Below, in pieces: positions 51,489 to 60,257 of a stretch of DNA of 64,000 nucleotides. This DNA is from CAZYBC01 sp964645645. Its GTDB lineage: Bacteria > Patescibacteriota > Microgenomatia > UBA1400 > PJMF01. The notes below the pieces were generated by a model. The model searched no databases and was not told where the DNA came from. It saw only the letters and a program-made list of their open reading frames with translations. The DNA is taken from positions 1-64,000 of the forward strand of contig CAZYBC010000002.1 in assembly GCA_964645645.1 (NCBI GenBank), read 5' to 3'. The position numbers were made by a program, and so were the translations under genes. Each line of letters opens with the position of its first letter. The stretch's first letter is position 1.

Positions 51489-51517
51489 AGTTTAGTTTTT
51501 ATTTAAGAATAGGTCAA
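51489..51517 (-). promoter_or_regulatory. Promoter of sortase-like gene
   Basis: On the minus strand TTGACC (51512-51517) and TAAACT (51489-51494) are 17 bases apart. The -10 ends six bases before the ATG, so the transcript is probably leaderless. Confidence 0.6.
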
Positions 51518-51700
51518 TTGCTGGCTAAGTATTTTTTATTTTTAAAATCAGATTTTTTATTAAACATTTAGTTCTAACACCAGTGTACTTGGCTTTTCTA
51601 AGCAATTTTATTTCAATGATCTGGATTTAAGCATAAGTATTGCAAGCCATTTTGTTTGAATTGTGTTTGTAACACTTATGTTTAAAAATAGGCACAAAAA
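51518..51700. other. AT-rich spacer, no feature seen
   Basis: About 180 bases between the sortase promoter and the structured RNA locus; no coding frame or strong structure seen. Confidence 0.5.
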
Positions 51701-51725
51701 AAGCGCACAGATTATTTAAAAAAAT

Positions 51726-51751
51726 TTAGGGGGGAATGGTTACCCCCCTAA
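51726..51751 (-). terminator. Terminator after the 35-codon ORF
   Basis: TTAGGGGGG and CCCCCCTAA pair around an 8-base loop, followed on the minus strand by TTTTTTT. A run of eight C just upstream (51757-51764) can instead pair with the six G, giving a competing hairpin. Confidence 0.9.
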
Positions 51752-51764
51752 GTGCGGGGGGGGG

Positions 51765-51872
51765 CTAGTGAGATTTTCGTGCGGTCGAAAGGACTGCACT
51801 TACGATCCCACAAATTGCGAAAAATCCGAACAGTAAAAAGAATCCCTGAGATGCCAATTGCTGTTGCCACAT
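51765..51872 (-). CDS. 35-residue single-span membrane peptide
   Basis: ATG at 51872 opens MWQQQLASQGFFLLFGFFAI..., ending ARKSH, with a TAG at 51765-51767. The hydrophobic segment (about 10-29) is flanked by polar QQQ and RKSH ends. AGGAGG lies six bases before the ATG, the strongest ribosome site seen in this window. Codon choice (TTC, ATC, GTC, CTG) is more GC-rich than in neighbours, and part of the frame (51777-51805) also folds as a hairpin. A second ATG 5 bases upstream is out of frame. Function unknown; it may be the output of the structured leader. Confidence 0.75.
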   Translation of the reverse strand: MWQQQLASQGFFLLFGFFAICGIVSAVLSTARKSH

Positions 51873-52159
51873 TTCATACCTCCTCATAAATTTTTTACCA
51901 TCTGCCTTTTTTGAAAGCAGATGGCTAAAGTAAGGGAAATTAAACAGCCAGTTTAAAACTACTTAGTTAGAAAACTAAGAGTTTGACTGCCTAGTTTCCC
52001 CTACTTTTTATATCTGTGCGCTTAATAAGAACTTGGTAAAGACAAGTTAGCCAGTGATCGCTTTGATCAAGGGTTTATCTTTACCATGGTTCTTATAAAC
52101 GCTGTTTTGTTAAAGAGCTTTATGAGAAAAATGATTAATTTTATCTCGTACAACAAGCA

Positions 52160-52188
52160 ATTATAGCACTATTTAGGCATTTTTGCAA
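52160..52188 (-). promoter_or_regulatory. Strong sigma70-type promoter
   Basis: On the minus strand TTGCAA (52183-52188), 17 bases, then perfect TATAAT (52160-52165). It points at the structured RNA locus and lies in the gap divergent from the PBP gene. Confidence 0.8.
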
Positions 52189-52234
52189 ATTATAGGACGT
52201 TTAAATCAGCTCTAGTTACTAAGATCATCAGAAA

Positions 52235-55051
52235 ATGCTAAAATTAAACATTATGGAAATTAATTTTTCAGCATTTTGGCGTAACATTAGTTCTCCCTTA
52301 ACTTGGTTGCAGAGCAACTCTGCCAGAAGATGGGGGCGTTTAGCAAAAAAAAGAATGGCAAAACAAACTTCCAAATTAGACAAATTAATTACTAAAATTT
52401 ATCCAGCCTGGAATGAACCTCAAGATAAAAAATTACGAATGATTAAGTTACTCAGATTATTTGCTTTTGCTTGTTTAGGGGCAGTAATTTTGGGGGTGGT
52501 GGCTTTTTTTGTGATGTTTGCTTATTTTTCTAAAGATTTACCTAAGCCAGGAGAAGTTGCTCGCCGCGAGGGTTTTAGTTCTAAAATTTATGACCGCAAT
52601 GGTGAGTTGCTTTATGATTTGTTTCAAGAAGAACGGCGTAATCCGGTGACTACTGAACAGTTAGGTACAGATTTAAAAAATGCCACAGTAGCTATTGAAG
52701 ATAAAGATTTTTACAAGCATGGTGGTTTTGATTTTATGACCATTCTGCGGATTCCTTATAATATTGTTTTCCGACAAAGAATAGTTGGTGGTTCTACCAT
52801 TACTCAACAGTTAGTCAAAAATGCTTTGTTGACTAATGATCGAACTTTTGCACGTAAGTTTAAAGAATTAGTCTTAGCTATTCAGATTGAACGTAAGTAT
52901 TCTAAGGACGAAATTTTGACTATGTATCTTAATGAAAATCCTTATGGCGGTACTGCTTGGGGGGTTGGAACAGCCGCGGAAATTTATTTTAATAAATCAG
53001 TTTCAGATTTGAATTTGGTGGAGTCAGCCTTTTTGGCTGGTTTACCTCAACGTCCTACGGCTTATTCTCCATATAGCGGCAAAACAGATGAAACTGGTCA
53101 GCCACTTTGGAAATTGAGAACAACTGGAGTTTTACATAGTATGTTAGAGCAAGGTTATATTACTAGTTTGCAACAAGAACAGGCTTTAGCAGATTTAGAA
53201 AATTTAACTTTTGAAAAAAAAGCCTTTGAAATTAAAGCGCCTCATTTTGTTTTTTATGTACGAGATCAGTTAGAAGAAATGTTTGGTGAAGAAACAGTTA
53301 ACAAAGGTGGGTTAAAAGTTACTACAACTTTAGATTTGCCTCTTCATAATGAAGCCCAGCAAATTGTGGCTGATGAGTTGAAAAAGTTAGAAGAGAGTAA
53401 ATATGATTATCACATTACTAATGGGGCGGCGATGGTATTAAATCCTAAAACTGGTGAAATTTTATCGATGGTTGGTAGCCGCGATTATTTTGATACTGAA
53501 CATGGCGGTGGGCAGTTTAATGTGGCAGTTGATGGTTTACGTCAGCCTGGGTCTTCGATCAAACCGATTACTTATTTGGCGATGTTTCAGCATGGTTATA
53601 CTCCAGCAACTATTTTAGTGGATGCTAAAACTAATTTTGTGCCTAACTCCTTAATTAAGGCTTATGAACCACTTAACTATGATGGTAAGTATCGAGGTCC
53701 AGTTTCTTTACGTCAGTCTTTAGGTAACTCTCTTAACGTGCCAGCGGTAAAATCTCTGGCTATTGTGGGGGTGGATTACTTTTTGGACTTAGCTTATAAA
53801 ATGGGGATTCGGACTCTTGAACCAAGCCCAGAAAACAAACAACGTTTTGGCTATGCAGTTACCCTTGGTGGTGCTGAAGTTTACATGATTGATTTAGTTT
53901 CTGCTTATAGCGCTTTTGCTAATGGAGGGATGAAAACTGAGCCAGTGGCGATTCTTAAAGTAGAAGATGGTGCTGGTAATTTATTGTATGAATATCAACC
54001 TTTAGAAGGTCAACGCGTGATTAGCCAAGAAGAAGCTTTTTTGATTAATCATGTGCTCTCTGATAACAGTGCTCGTAGTGCAGCGTTTGGGGCTAATTCT
54101 TTGTTAAATACTGGCAAAGCAATTGCCGTTAAAACTGGAACCACTAACGATATGCGTGACAACTGGACAATTGGTTGGAGTCAAGATGTGATTGTCGTTA
54201 CTTGGGTGGGTAACAATGATAATAGTGCAATGAATCGAGTTGCCTCTGGTACCACTGGTGCTTCTCCAATTTGGCGAAAAATTATCAATGCGGCTTTGGC
54301 TAAAGGCTATCAAGCACCAGATTGGGTGATTCCGTCTGGCATTGAGGAAGTGGAAGTTGACAGTTTATCTGGTTATCCTAAGCATGATGATTTTCCTACT
54401 AAAAAGGAATATGTCATTCGTGGCACGCTTCCCCCTTCCCCAGATCCAATTCACCAAAAAGTTAAACTTTGCCGAGGAGAAAATAAATTAGCTAATGAAG
54501 CTAGAATTTCAGCTGGTGATTTTGACGAACGAGAATTTATTTTCTTGCAAGAAGTTGATCCAATTAGTGAAGATGGTATTAATCGTTGGCAGAATGGCAT
54601 TCAAGCTTGGATTGATGGTCAAGATGATAGCCGTTATAAAGTGCCTACTGAATATTGTGGCAACGAAGATGACGTGTCTGTGCGTTTAATTCGTCCAGAA
54701 AATGAAAAATCATATAGTGAAGAAGATCTTGAAGTAGAAATACAAGCTGGTAGTGGCGTAGGCATTGCTAAAATTGAAATTTGGGTAGATGGCTCTTTGC
54801 GCGAATCAATTGATAGTAGTTCATATAAAGGTAAGATTCATTTTGGCGGTGGTCAGCATGAAATTTACGCTAGAGCTAAATCTAGAGCTGATAAATGGGC
54901 TGAAACTAGTAAGGTCAAGATTGGGACAGGTGGACAGGATTGGAAGGCTCCAGAGCCCACTCCTACTCCAGCTCCAACTGCTGTACCAACAACTATTCCA
55001 ACTCCCACTCCCACTTCTACTTCTCAAGCAGAAGCTAAAAGTAAAGAGTAG
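52235..55051 (+). CDS. Class A penicillin-binding protein
   Basis: 938 residues. A long basic N-terminus (1-75) precedes a transmembrane helix (about 79-103). The GT51 glycosyltransferase has E155-D156 in AIEDKDFYKHGGFD, GGSTITQQLVKN and RKYSKDEILTMYLNENPYGG. The transpeptidase has SxxK at S440-K443 (PGSSIKP), SLN at S499 and KTGT at K633. A C-terminal Ig-like domain (about 820-900) and a Pro/Thr tail follow. It polymerises and cross-links peptidoglycan. An alternative ATG at 52253 fits equally well. Neither start has a Shine-Dalgarno. Confidence 0.95.
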   Translation: MLKLNIMEINFSAFWRNISSPLTWLQSNSARRWGRLAKKRMAKQTSKLDKLITKIYPAWNEPQDKKLRMIKLLRLFAFACLGAVILGVVAFFVMFAYFSKDLPKPGEVARREGFSSKIYDRNGELLYDLFQEERRNPVTTEQLGTDLKNATVAIEDKDFYKHGGFDFMTILRIPYNIVFRQRIVGGSTITQQLVKNALLTNDRTFARKFKELVLAIQIERKYSKDEILTMYLNENPYGGTAWGVGTAAEIYFNKSVSDLNLVESAFLAGLPQRPTAYSPYSGKTDETGQPLWKLRTTGVLHSMLEQGYITSLQQEQALADLENLTFEKKAFEIKAPHFVFYVRDQLEEMFGEETVNKGGLKVTTTLDLPLHNEAQQIVADELKKLEESKYDYHITNGAAMVLNPKTGEILSMVGSRDYFDTEHGGGQFNVAVDGLRQPGSSIKPITYLAMFQHGYTPATILVDAKTNFVPNSLIKAYEPLNYDGKYRGPVSLRQSLGNSLNVPAVKSLAIVGVDYFLDLAYKMGIRTLEPSPENKQRFGYAVTLGGAEVYMIDLVSAYSAFANGGMKTEPVAILKVEDGAGNLLYEYQPLEGQRVISQEEAFLINHVLSDNSARSAAFGANSLLNTGKAIAVKTGTTNDMRDNWTIGWSQDVIVVTWVGNNDNSAMNRVASGTTGASPIWRKIINAALAKGYQAPDWVIPSGIEEVEVDSLSGYPKHDDFPTKKEYVIRGTLPPSPDPIHQKVKLCRGENKLANEARISAGDFDEREFIFLQEVDPISEDGINRWQNGIQAWIDGQDDSRYKVPTEYCGNEDDVSVRLIRPENEKSYSEEDLEVEIQAGSGVGIAKIEIWVDGSLRESIDSSSYKGKIHFGGGQHEIYARAKSRADKWAETSKVKIGTGGQDWKAPEPTPTPAPTAVPTTIPTPTPTSTSQAEAKSKE

Positions 55052-55052
55052 T

Positions 55053-56324
55053 TTAGAATAAATTGAGACTTAGAACGGCTAGAAGTAGACCAACTTGATT
55101 AGTAAGCAAGTAGTGATCCAATAGAATTAGTGGCAAAAAAATTAGACTAATTTTAATTAGTTTTTTATGGTTTAAATTTCTAGGTCTGTTAAGTTTAAAT
55201 AAAGCGCTTAACAGAGAGAGGCCGAGCAAACCATTTTCCGCTAAAACTAATAAAGGTAAGTGATGAACTGGTTGAACAAAGGTGTCTAATAGATGGCCTT
55301 GAGTGTAGTTATTAAGATTAGCTGTAAAATTATTTAAACCCACTCCTAAAAAAGGATGATATTTAAACATGGCCCACGCGGCTTTTTGGAGGGCTGCTCG
55401 TCTAGTTAAAGATAGTTCTTGGGAATTAATAACAGCTAATTGATTAATACTCAAAGTTGCTAAAAGTGTGGCTGAAATAATACTTAACCATAATAATTTT
55501 TGTCGTTTAAGATTTTTTAACCACAAGAATTTATTTTTGGTAATAATGATTAGTAAACCCATGAGCAACAATAAGCCAGCTGACCAAGATTGAGTTAGAT
55601 AAATGATTAAGCCAGTTAAACTTAATAAAATTGATTTTAGCCAAAGCTGGTTTTTGTATAAGTGTAGATAAATCAAAGTATAAATCACTATTACTCCAGC
55701 TAAAATATTAGGGTGAGCGGTGGTGGCATAAGGCAAAATTTTTTCACTGCCGGCAAAATTGGCTTTGGCAATACCATAGAAATTATTCAGTTGAGTTTCA
55801 CCTAAAAAGCAGAAGCCATATAAAGGTTTTTGATTAAGAAATTGATAAAGAGCTAAACTACTTTGAAAGAAAATTGTGGCTAAGAAACTTTGTTTAATTA
55901 ATTTATTTTTAAATAAAATTAAGTTTTGTTTTAGAAAATTAAACAGCCAGCACATTTCCCCTAATTTAACTAAATAGTAAACCGCTGCTAAAGGTTTGTG
56001 AGTTAAAATTTGGCGGATGAAAAAAATAGTTATTAAGCCTAGATTGAGCAAATTTTTTTTTGACCAAAATAGCTTTTTTTTATTTTTAACAAAATTGAAT
56101 AATTGGGTGCTTAATAAAAGTAAAATGAGAATATCACTGAGATAAAATTTTACTAATAAATAATCAATTTGTAGACCATTTACGTAACTGCTATTTTCAA
56201 AAAATTTAATAAATAGATTAGTGGGTAGGAAAAAAACTAATAAAGCGAGTAAAAAAGTTTTAAGTTGAGGAAGGCGACGGTTTATTCTGCTATAAATTTG
56301 ATCAAACCATCGCCTCTGCCTCAT
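55053..56324 (-). CDS. O-antigen ligase/Wzy-like membrane protein
   Basis: 423 residues, about 10-12 transmembrane segments. The Wzy_C-type motif HPFLGVGLNNFTANLNNYTQ...VQPVHHLPLLVLAENGLLGL near residues 330-375 is typical of O-antigen ligases and polymerases. A large outer loop with His and Tyr precedes it. It probably ligates or polymerises a surface glycan or glycosylates surface proteins. It ends 1 base after the convergent PBP stop, and its start lies 6 bases after pheT, so it may ride on the pheST transcript. Confidence 0.8.
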   Translation of the reverse strand: MRQRRWFDQIYSRINRRLPQLKTFLLALLVFFLPTNLFIKFFENSSYVNGLQIDYLLVKFYLSDILILLLLSTQLFNFVKNKKKLFWSKKNLLNLGLITIFFIRQILTHKPLAAVYYLVKLGEMCWLFNFLKQNLILFKNKLIKQSFLATIFFQSSLALYQFLNQKPLYGFCFLGETQLNNFYGIAKANFAGSEKILPYATTAHPNILAGVIVIYTLIYLHLYKNQLWLKSILLSLTGLIIYLTQSWSAGLLLLMGLLIIITKNKFLWLKNLKRQKLLWLSIISATLLATLSINQLAVINSQELSLTRRAALQKAAWAMFKYHPFLGVGLNNFTANLNNYTQGHLLDTFVQPVHHLPLLVLAENGLLGLSLLSALFKLNRPRNLNHKKLIKISLIFLPLILLDHYLLTNQVGLLLAVLSLNLF

Positions 56325-56330
56325 AAAATT

Positions 56331-58334
56331 TTAATTTAATTGACCAATTAAGTGGCCAGAATAATTTGCTTCTACTAATTTTACTATCTTTTTTCGTAGC
56401 GGTTCAATCTGTTCTTTACTCAAATTTTGACTTGGATTGTGGTAGGTAAAACTGAGAGTGTAGCGGTTTTGATAAGTATCTTTAAGACTAATTTCTGTAA
56501 TTAGTTGGTCACTGTGTTTCAATTCTTGAATCATTTTACCCAAGGTAGTTTCCCCGCTTAGTTCAAAAGTCATATCTTCATTAATCATGCTAGTTTTGGC
56601 TAAAGGTTGATAAGTAGGATGATTTTTGGCTAATTGGACTAAAACTGGCCAATTTAATTGAATAGCAGTAATCTTTTTATCAACTAAGTAAGTGATTTCA
56701 CCTAGAAGCAATTTTTTATCTTGACCGTGCCAAGAAATTTTAGCTTGTAAATCTTGTTGCTTATAGTCAATTTTAGCTGGGTCTAAAAATAAGGTTGCAA
56801 ATAAAACCTCTAAATAACCCTTCACTTCTCGATAAGGTTTTTTGCTAGCTAAAGCTAAAACTAAATCTTCAGTTGGTAAATCATTTTGTTTAGGTAAGTA
56901 AATATTCGCTAACTCAAAAACACTGAGTGTTTCTTCTAAAGGATTAGCTTCTAAGGCTTCAACTAAAGAAGGAATTAAACTCTGGCGCAGATAAACGCGA
57001 TCTTCAGTGAGAGGATTTTGTAATTTAAGATGTTGAGCCACTGCTTTTCCACTTTGTTCAGCTAAAGCTTCACTGACCATTGAATAGGTATAAACCTCTT
57101 GCCAACCTAAGTCTGCTAATAAATGCTTAATCTTTTCTTCTAAATGAAAATTGGTATCAGTGGGTTTGTTTAAAGGGATGCGGGTGGGCATGACCACGCT
57201 AGGTAAATTATGGTAGCCATAAATTCTGGCAATTTCTTCAATTAGATCCACTGGGATGTTTAAATCTGGTCTAAAACTAGGATTGCTTACTTTAAGTTGA
57301 TAACTGGTTTTATCTTCTTTATCAATTTCAACCTGACAACCTAAGTCAGTAAGAATTTTACTCACTTTATTGACTGGAAGTTGCAGACCGAGATATTCTT
57401 CTACTTTTTGGCTAGTTAAAGTAATTTTTTTGCTGGCTCTAGGTTGACTGAAATCATCATAAAGTGGGCTAGCGATTTGAGCGTTAGTTAATTCTTGATA
57501 AAGTTGAATAGCTTTTTTGATGGTTGGCTCTGCCAAGTGAGGATCAACGTGTTTTTCACTTAATTGGGCGGCTACCGTGCGGATAGCATGGCCCATAGAA
57601 GCCTGGCGAACTTTTTTGGCGGGCAGATTTTCCATCCATAATAAAATATTTTTGGTATTTTTATCAACGCTAGTGTTGGCCGTGCCCTTAATGGCTGGTA
57701 AATCAATAATTTCCCCTTTAGCATTCACAAAAACAATTTCCCCGCCGAGAGTTTTGTATTCTTCCCCATCCAAAGTAACCATTTTTAAGCCAGGTTTAGC
57801 CTCGGTGACGATGATTTCTCCGCCGGTAGCCATGAGTTTGTCATAATCAAAGGCATGACAAGGATGACCGAGGTCATGAGTAATATAGTTGGTAATATCA
57901 ATGACACTTTCGTGAATATTAATTTCTACTTGAGTTAACCTTTTCGCCATCCAGGCTGGGGTGGCACTACGATTGACGTCACGCAAAATAAGACCAATTT
58001 TGCGATAGCAGAGATGATCTGGATCACTAACTTTAGGGAAAGGTAAAGTTTGAGTTTTGTTAGGTTTAGCTAACTCTGGCAATTTTAAAGGCTTGAGGCT
58101 GGCTTTAATGCCAAATTGATTAAGAATCACCGCGGCTTCGCGGGCGATACCACGCACGCTCATGCTATCCACACGGTTGGTGGTAACTTCAATGTCATAA
58201 ACTTGCTCACCTTCGCGATCGTAAATACGCTCTACAGAAGGTCCGCATAAAGATAAATATTTTTGAATTTCTTTGGGTGTGGCTTGAGTATCAAGGTGAT
58301 CTAAAAGCCATTGGTGTGGGATAAGGATGTTCAT
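56331..58334 (-). CDS. pheT: Phenylalanyl-tRNA synthetase beta subunit, short form
   Basis: 667 residues against about 800 in E. coli. After MNILIPHQWLLDHLDTQATPKEIQKYLSLCG the sequence goes directly to the B3/B4 editing region, so the N-terminal EMAP/tRNA-binding domain of the family is absent. B5 (ITLTSQKVEEYLGLQLPVNKVSKIL), the core (DLIEEIARIYGY) and the C-terminal FDX-ACB domain (LSFTYHNPSQNLSKEQIEPLRKKIVKLVEANY) are present. It works with PheS, whose gene ends 27 bases upstream. Confidence 0.93.
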   Translation of the reverse strand: MNILIPHQWLLDHLDTQATPKEIQKYLSLCGPSVERIYDREGEQVYDIEVTTNRVDSMSVRGIAREAAVILNQFGIKASLKPLKLPELAKPNKTQTLPFPKVSDPDHLCYRKIGLILRDVNRSATPAWMAKRLTQVEINIHESVIDITNYITHDLGHPCHAFDYDKLMATGGEIIVTEAKPGLKMVTLDGEEYKTLGGEIVFVNAKGEIIDLPAIKGTANTSVDKNTKNILLWMENLPAKKVRQASMGHAIRTVAAQLSEKHVDPHLAEPTIKKAIQLYQELTNAQIASPLYDDFSQPRASKKITLTSQKVEEYLGLQLPVNKVSKILTDLGCQVEIDKEDKTSYQLKVSNPSFRPDLNIPVDLIEEIARIYGYHNLPSVVMPTRIPLNKPTDTNFHLEEKIKHLLADLGWQEVYTYSMVSEALAEQSGKAVAQHLKLQNPLTEDRVYLRQSLIPSLVEALEANPLEETLSVFELANIYLPKQNDLPTEDLVLALASKKPYREVKGYLEVLFATLFLDPAKIDYKQQDLQAKISWHGQDKKLLLGEITYLVDKKITAIQLNWPVLVQLAKNHPTYQPLAKTSMINEDMTFELSGETTLGKMIQELKHSDQLITEISLKDTYQNRYTLSFTYHNPSQNLSKEQIEPLRKKIVKLVEANYSGHLIGQLN

Positions 58335-58360
58335 AAGGGTTTATTTCTACTTTTTCATTT

Positions 58361-59473
58361 TTAAAATTGTTTCAAAAATCTCATATCAGCGCTATAAAGT
58401 AAGCGGATATCATCAATATTAAGGCCTTCTTTAAGGGTGTAAGTGCGCTCTACTCCCCAACCAAAAGCAAAACCGGTATATTTTTCTGGATCAATGCCAC
58501 CAGCTTTAAGGACATTAGGATGAACCATCCCTGCCCCACCAACTTCGTGCCAACCAGATTTGCAGAATTTACATTTTTGCTTGTTACCAGCTTCGTCAGT
58601 AATTTCGCCAGTGCCATGACAAATATGACAGCTAAAATCTACTTCAAAACTTGGCTCGGTGAAGCGAAAGTGAAAGGGTCGGATCCGGCTTTTGGTGCCG
58701 GGGCCGTAAAATTGTTCGGCAAAATAATCTAAAGTGCCCTTGAGGTGTTGAATATTAATGCCTTTATCTACCACTAGACCTTCAAACTGGTGAAACATCT
58801 GGGTATGAGTAGCATCTTGTTGACGACGATAACAACGGGCAATATTAATCATTCTGATTGGGGGTTCACCTAAACGCTCCATCTCGCGCACTTGGCCGTT
58901 GGAAGTGTGAGGCGTTAAAACAATTTTTCCGCCCACCAAACTGGGATGTCTCTTGCGAGGCTGAGTAGCATCATAAGCCACGTCTTTGGTAGTGTCTGGC
59001 AAGTCTACAAAGAAAGTTTCCCATTCATCTCTAGCGGGATGATCTGGGGGCATGTTTAAAGATTCAAACGCATACCAATCCCAATCAGTTTCACGATAAC
59101 GGACTCTGGTAAAACCAATTTGCTCAAAGATTCTGGTGATTTCTTCCATGGCTTGAGAAATGGGATGAAGATGCCCAAGCTGAGGTTTTTGACCAGGAAT
59201 AGATAAATCTAAGTAAGTTTGAGCACTGGATTTTTGATTTTGGCGTCCTTGCAACTGAGTTTCTAGCTGATTTTTTAAGTCATTTAAAATTAAGCCGGCT
59301 TCTTTTTTATGTTCAGCGGGAATTTTAGCCATCTCTTTGGCTAATTGATTGTATAAACCTTTTTTGCCTAAATATTTGGTTTGTAGAGTTTGAAAATTAG
59401 CTGTTTCTTGTTGAAACTGGCTGAGTAGTTGTTGAGTTTGTTGTTGAAGGTTTGCAAGTGGTGCTGAAGTCAT
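58361..59473 (-). CDS. pheS: Phenylalanyl-tRNA synthetase alpha subunit
   Basis: 370 residues. The N-terminal coiled coil (1-85) is Gln-rich. Class II motifs are GHLHPISQAMEEITRIFEQIGF, ETFFVDLP and the FHQFEGLVVDKGI dimer/active-site region. A zinc-type insertion CHICHGTGEI...CKFCKSGWHEVGGAGMVHPNVL has two CxxC pairs; the insertion itself occurs in various bacteria. The end FAFGWGVERTYTLKEGLNIDDIRLLY is canonical. It is preceded by the rplT terminator. Confidence 0.95.
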   Translation of the reverse strand: MTSAPLANLQQQTQQLLSQFQQETANFQTLQTKYLGKKGLYNQLAKEMAKIPAEHKKEAGLILNDLKNQLETQLQGRQNQKSSAQTYLDLSIPGQKPQLGHLHPISQAMEEITRIFEQIGFTRVRYRETDWDWYAFESLNMPPDHPARDEWETFFVDLPDTTKDVAYDATQPRKRHPSLVGGKIVLTPHTSNGQVREMERLGEPPIRMINIARCYRRQQDATHTQMFHQFEGLVVDKGINIQHLKGTLDYFAEQFYGPGTKSRIRPFHFRFTEPSFEVDFSCHICHGTGEITDEAGNKQKCKFCKSGWHEVGGAGMVHPNVLKAGGIDPEKYTGFAFGWGVERTYTLKEGLNIDDIRLLYSADMRFLKQF

Positions 59474-59535
59474 AATTGCTTTCTATTGTATTACAAATTT
59501 GTCTTTTTTTTTGCCATTATTCCACACAAAATACT

Positions 59536-59560
59536 AAAAAACCCGCTTGGTAGCGGGTTT
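59536..59560 (-). terminator. Terminator of infC-rpmI-rplT
   Basis: AAACCCGCT / AGCGGGTTT pair around loop TGGT (59539-59560), followed on the minus strand by a run of six T. It can also act in the other direction (AATTTTT). Confidence 0.88.
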
Positions 59561-59659
59561 AATTTTTGTTGTACACATACAATTACTTCCCGCTATTAGC
59601 AGTGGCTAAAGAAGAAGAAAGTAAAAGTATTGATTTTTAACATTGTTTGTTATTCTAAA

Positions 59660-60013
59660 TTATTTACTTACTTTATCAACGATCGCTTTAAAAGTAGCTT
59701 GATCATTAATAGCAAGTTGAGATAACATTTTACGATTTAAGCTAACATTAGCTTTTTTAAGCTGATTAATAAATCTGGAATATTGTAATTTTTCGCTGAT
59801 GGTTTTTAAAGCAGCGTTAATACGGATAACCCAGAGTTTGCGCATATCGCGTTTGCGAAGTTTACGACCGATATAAGCATATTCACCAGCATGAAGTAAA
59901 GCTTCATGAGCTCTTTTGAATAAACGGTTATTAGCTCCACGGAAACCTCTAGTTAATTTAAGGACTTTTTTGTGTTTGTGGGTTCTCACCACCCCGGTTT
60001 TAGTACGTGACAT
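59660..60013 (-). CDS. rplT: 50S ribosomal protein L20
   Basis: 117 residues, full length. It begins MSRTKTGVVRTHKHKKVLKLTRGFRGANNRLFKRAHEA, then the conserved RDMRKLWVIRINAALK and ends QLAINDQATFKAIVDKVSK. It binds 23S rRNA and, in other bacteria, represses the infC-rpmI-rplT operon. Here it is the last gene of that operon. Confidence 0.96.
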   Translation of the reverse strand: MSRTKTGVVRTHKHKKVLKLTRGFRGANNRLFKRAHEALLHAGEYAYIGRKLRKRDMRKLWVIRINAALKTISEKLQYSRFINQLKKANVSLNRKMLSQLAINDQATFKAIVDKVSK

Positions 60014-60053
60014 AAATAATTCTTTCTAATTATTTGACAATAGTAGTTAAGAT

Positions 60054-60257
60054 TTAAGCAAGCCCTAACATACGTTTAACTTTTCTGGCCCATTTACCAG
60101 TAACTTGAATTGGAATACGATAGCTTCTAATCGCTTTTTTGCTTTTATGACGACGTAAATGACGCATGTTCTGATTACGACGTAAAACTTTGCCAGTTCC
60201 GGTTATTTTAAAACGACGGACTGCCCCTTTTCTAGTTTTGATTTTGAGTTTTTTCAT
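60054..60257 (-). CDS. rpmI: 50S ribosomal protein L35
   Basis: 67 residues, highly basic, MKKLKIKTRKGAVRRFKITGTGKVLRR...HKSKKAIRSYRIP, the L35 pattern. Its ATG at 60257 lies within the end of infC (26-base overlap), indicating coupled translation. It is the middle gene of the classic infC operon. Confidence 0.95.
   Translation of the reverse strand: MKKLKIKTRKGAVRRFKITGTGKVLRRNQNMRHLRRHKSKKAIRSYRIPIQVTGKWARKVKRMLGLA

Larger units (their letters stand above)
51701..52153 (-). ncRNA. Structured RNA locus with embedded 35-codon ORF
   Basis: Minus-strand transcript predicted from the promoter at 52160-52188. In order it forms: stem S1 (52026-52095; 7 plus 12 pairs with a small internal loop); stem S2 (51929-52005; 22 positions with one mismatch and four G-U pairs, capped by CTTAGTT-TTCT-AACTAAG); stem S3 (51898-51924; 11 pairs, one G-U, loop CAAAA); the Shine-Dalgarno and 35-codon ORF; and a terminator. 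A perfect 12-base pair AAGCGCACAGAT / ATCTGTGCGCTT (52012-52023 and 51701-51712) encloses S2 to the terminator. In S2 and S3 the G-U pairs would be A-C mismatches on the other strand, so the minus strand is the folded one. No known RNA family was recognised. Confidence 0.75.

Noticed and set aside
51701..52153. RNase P RNA, tmRNA, 6S or SRP RNA
   Set aside because: I looked for the P4/CR signatures of RNase P, the tRNA-like ends and resume codon frame of tmRNA, and the SRP Alu or GGAA loops. None is present, and the strong Shine-Dalgarno with an ORF argues for a leader. A covariance search would settle it.
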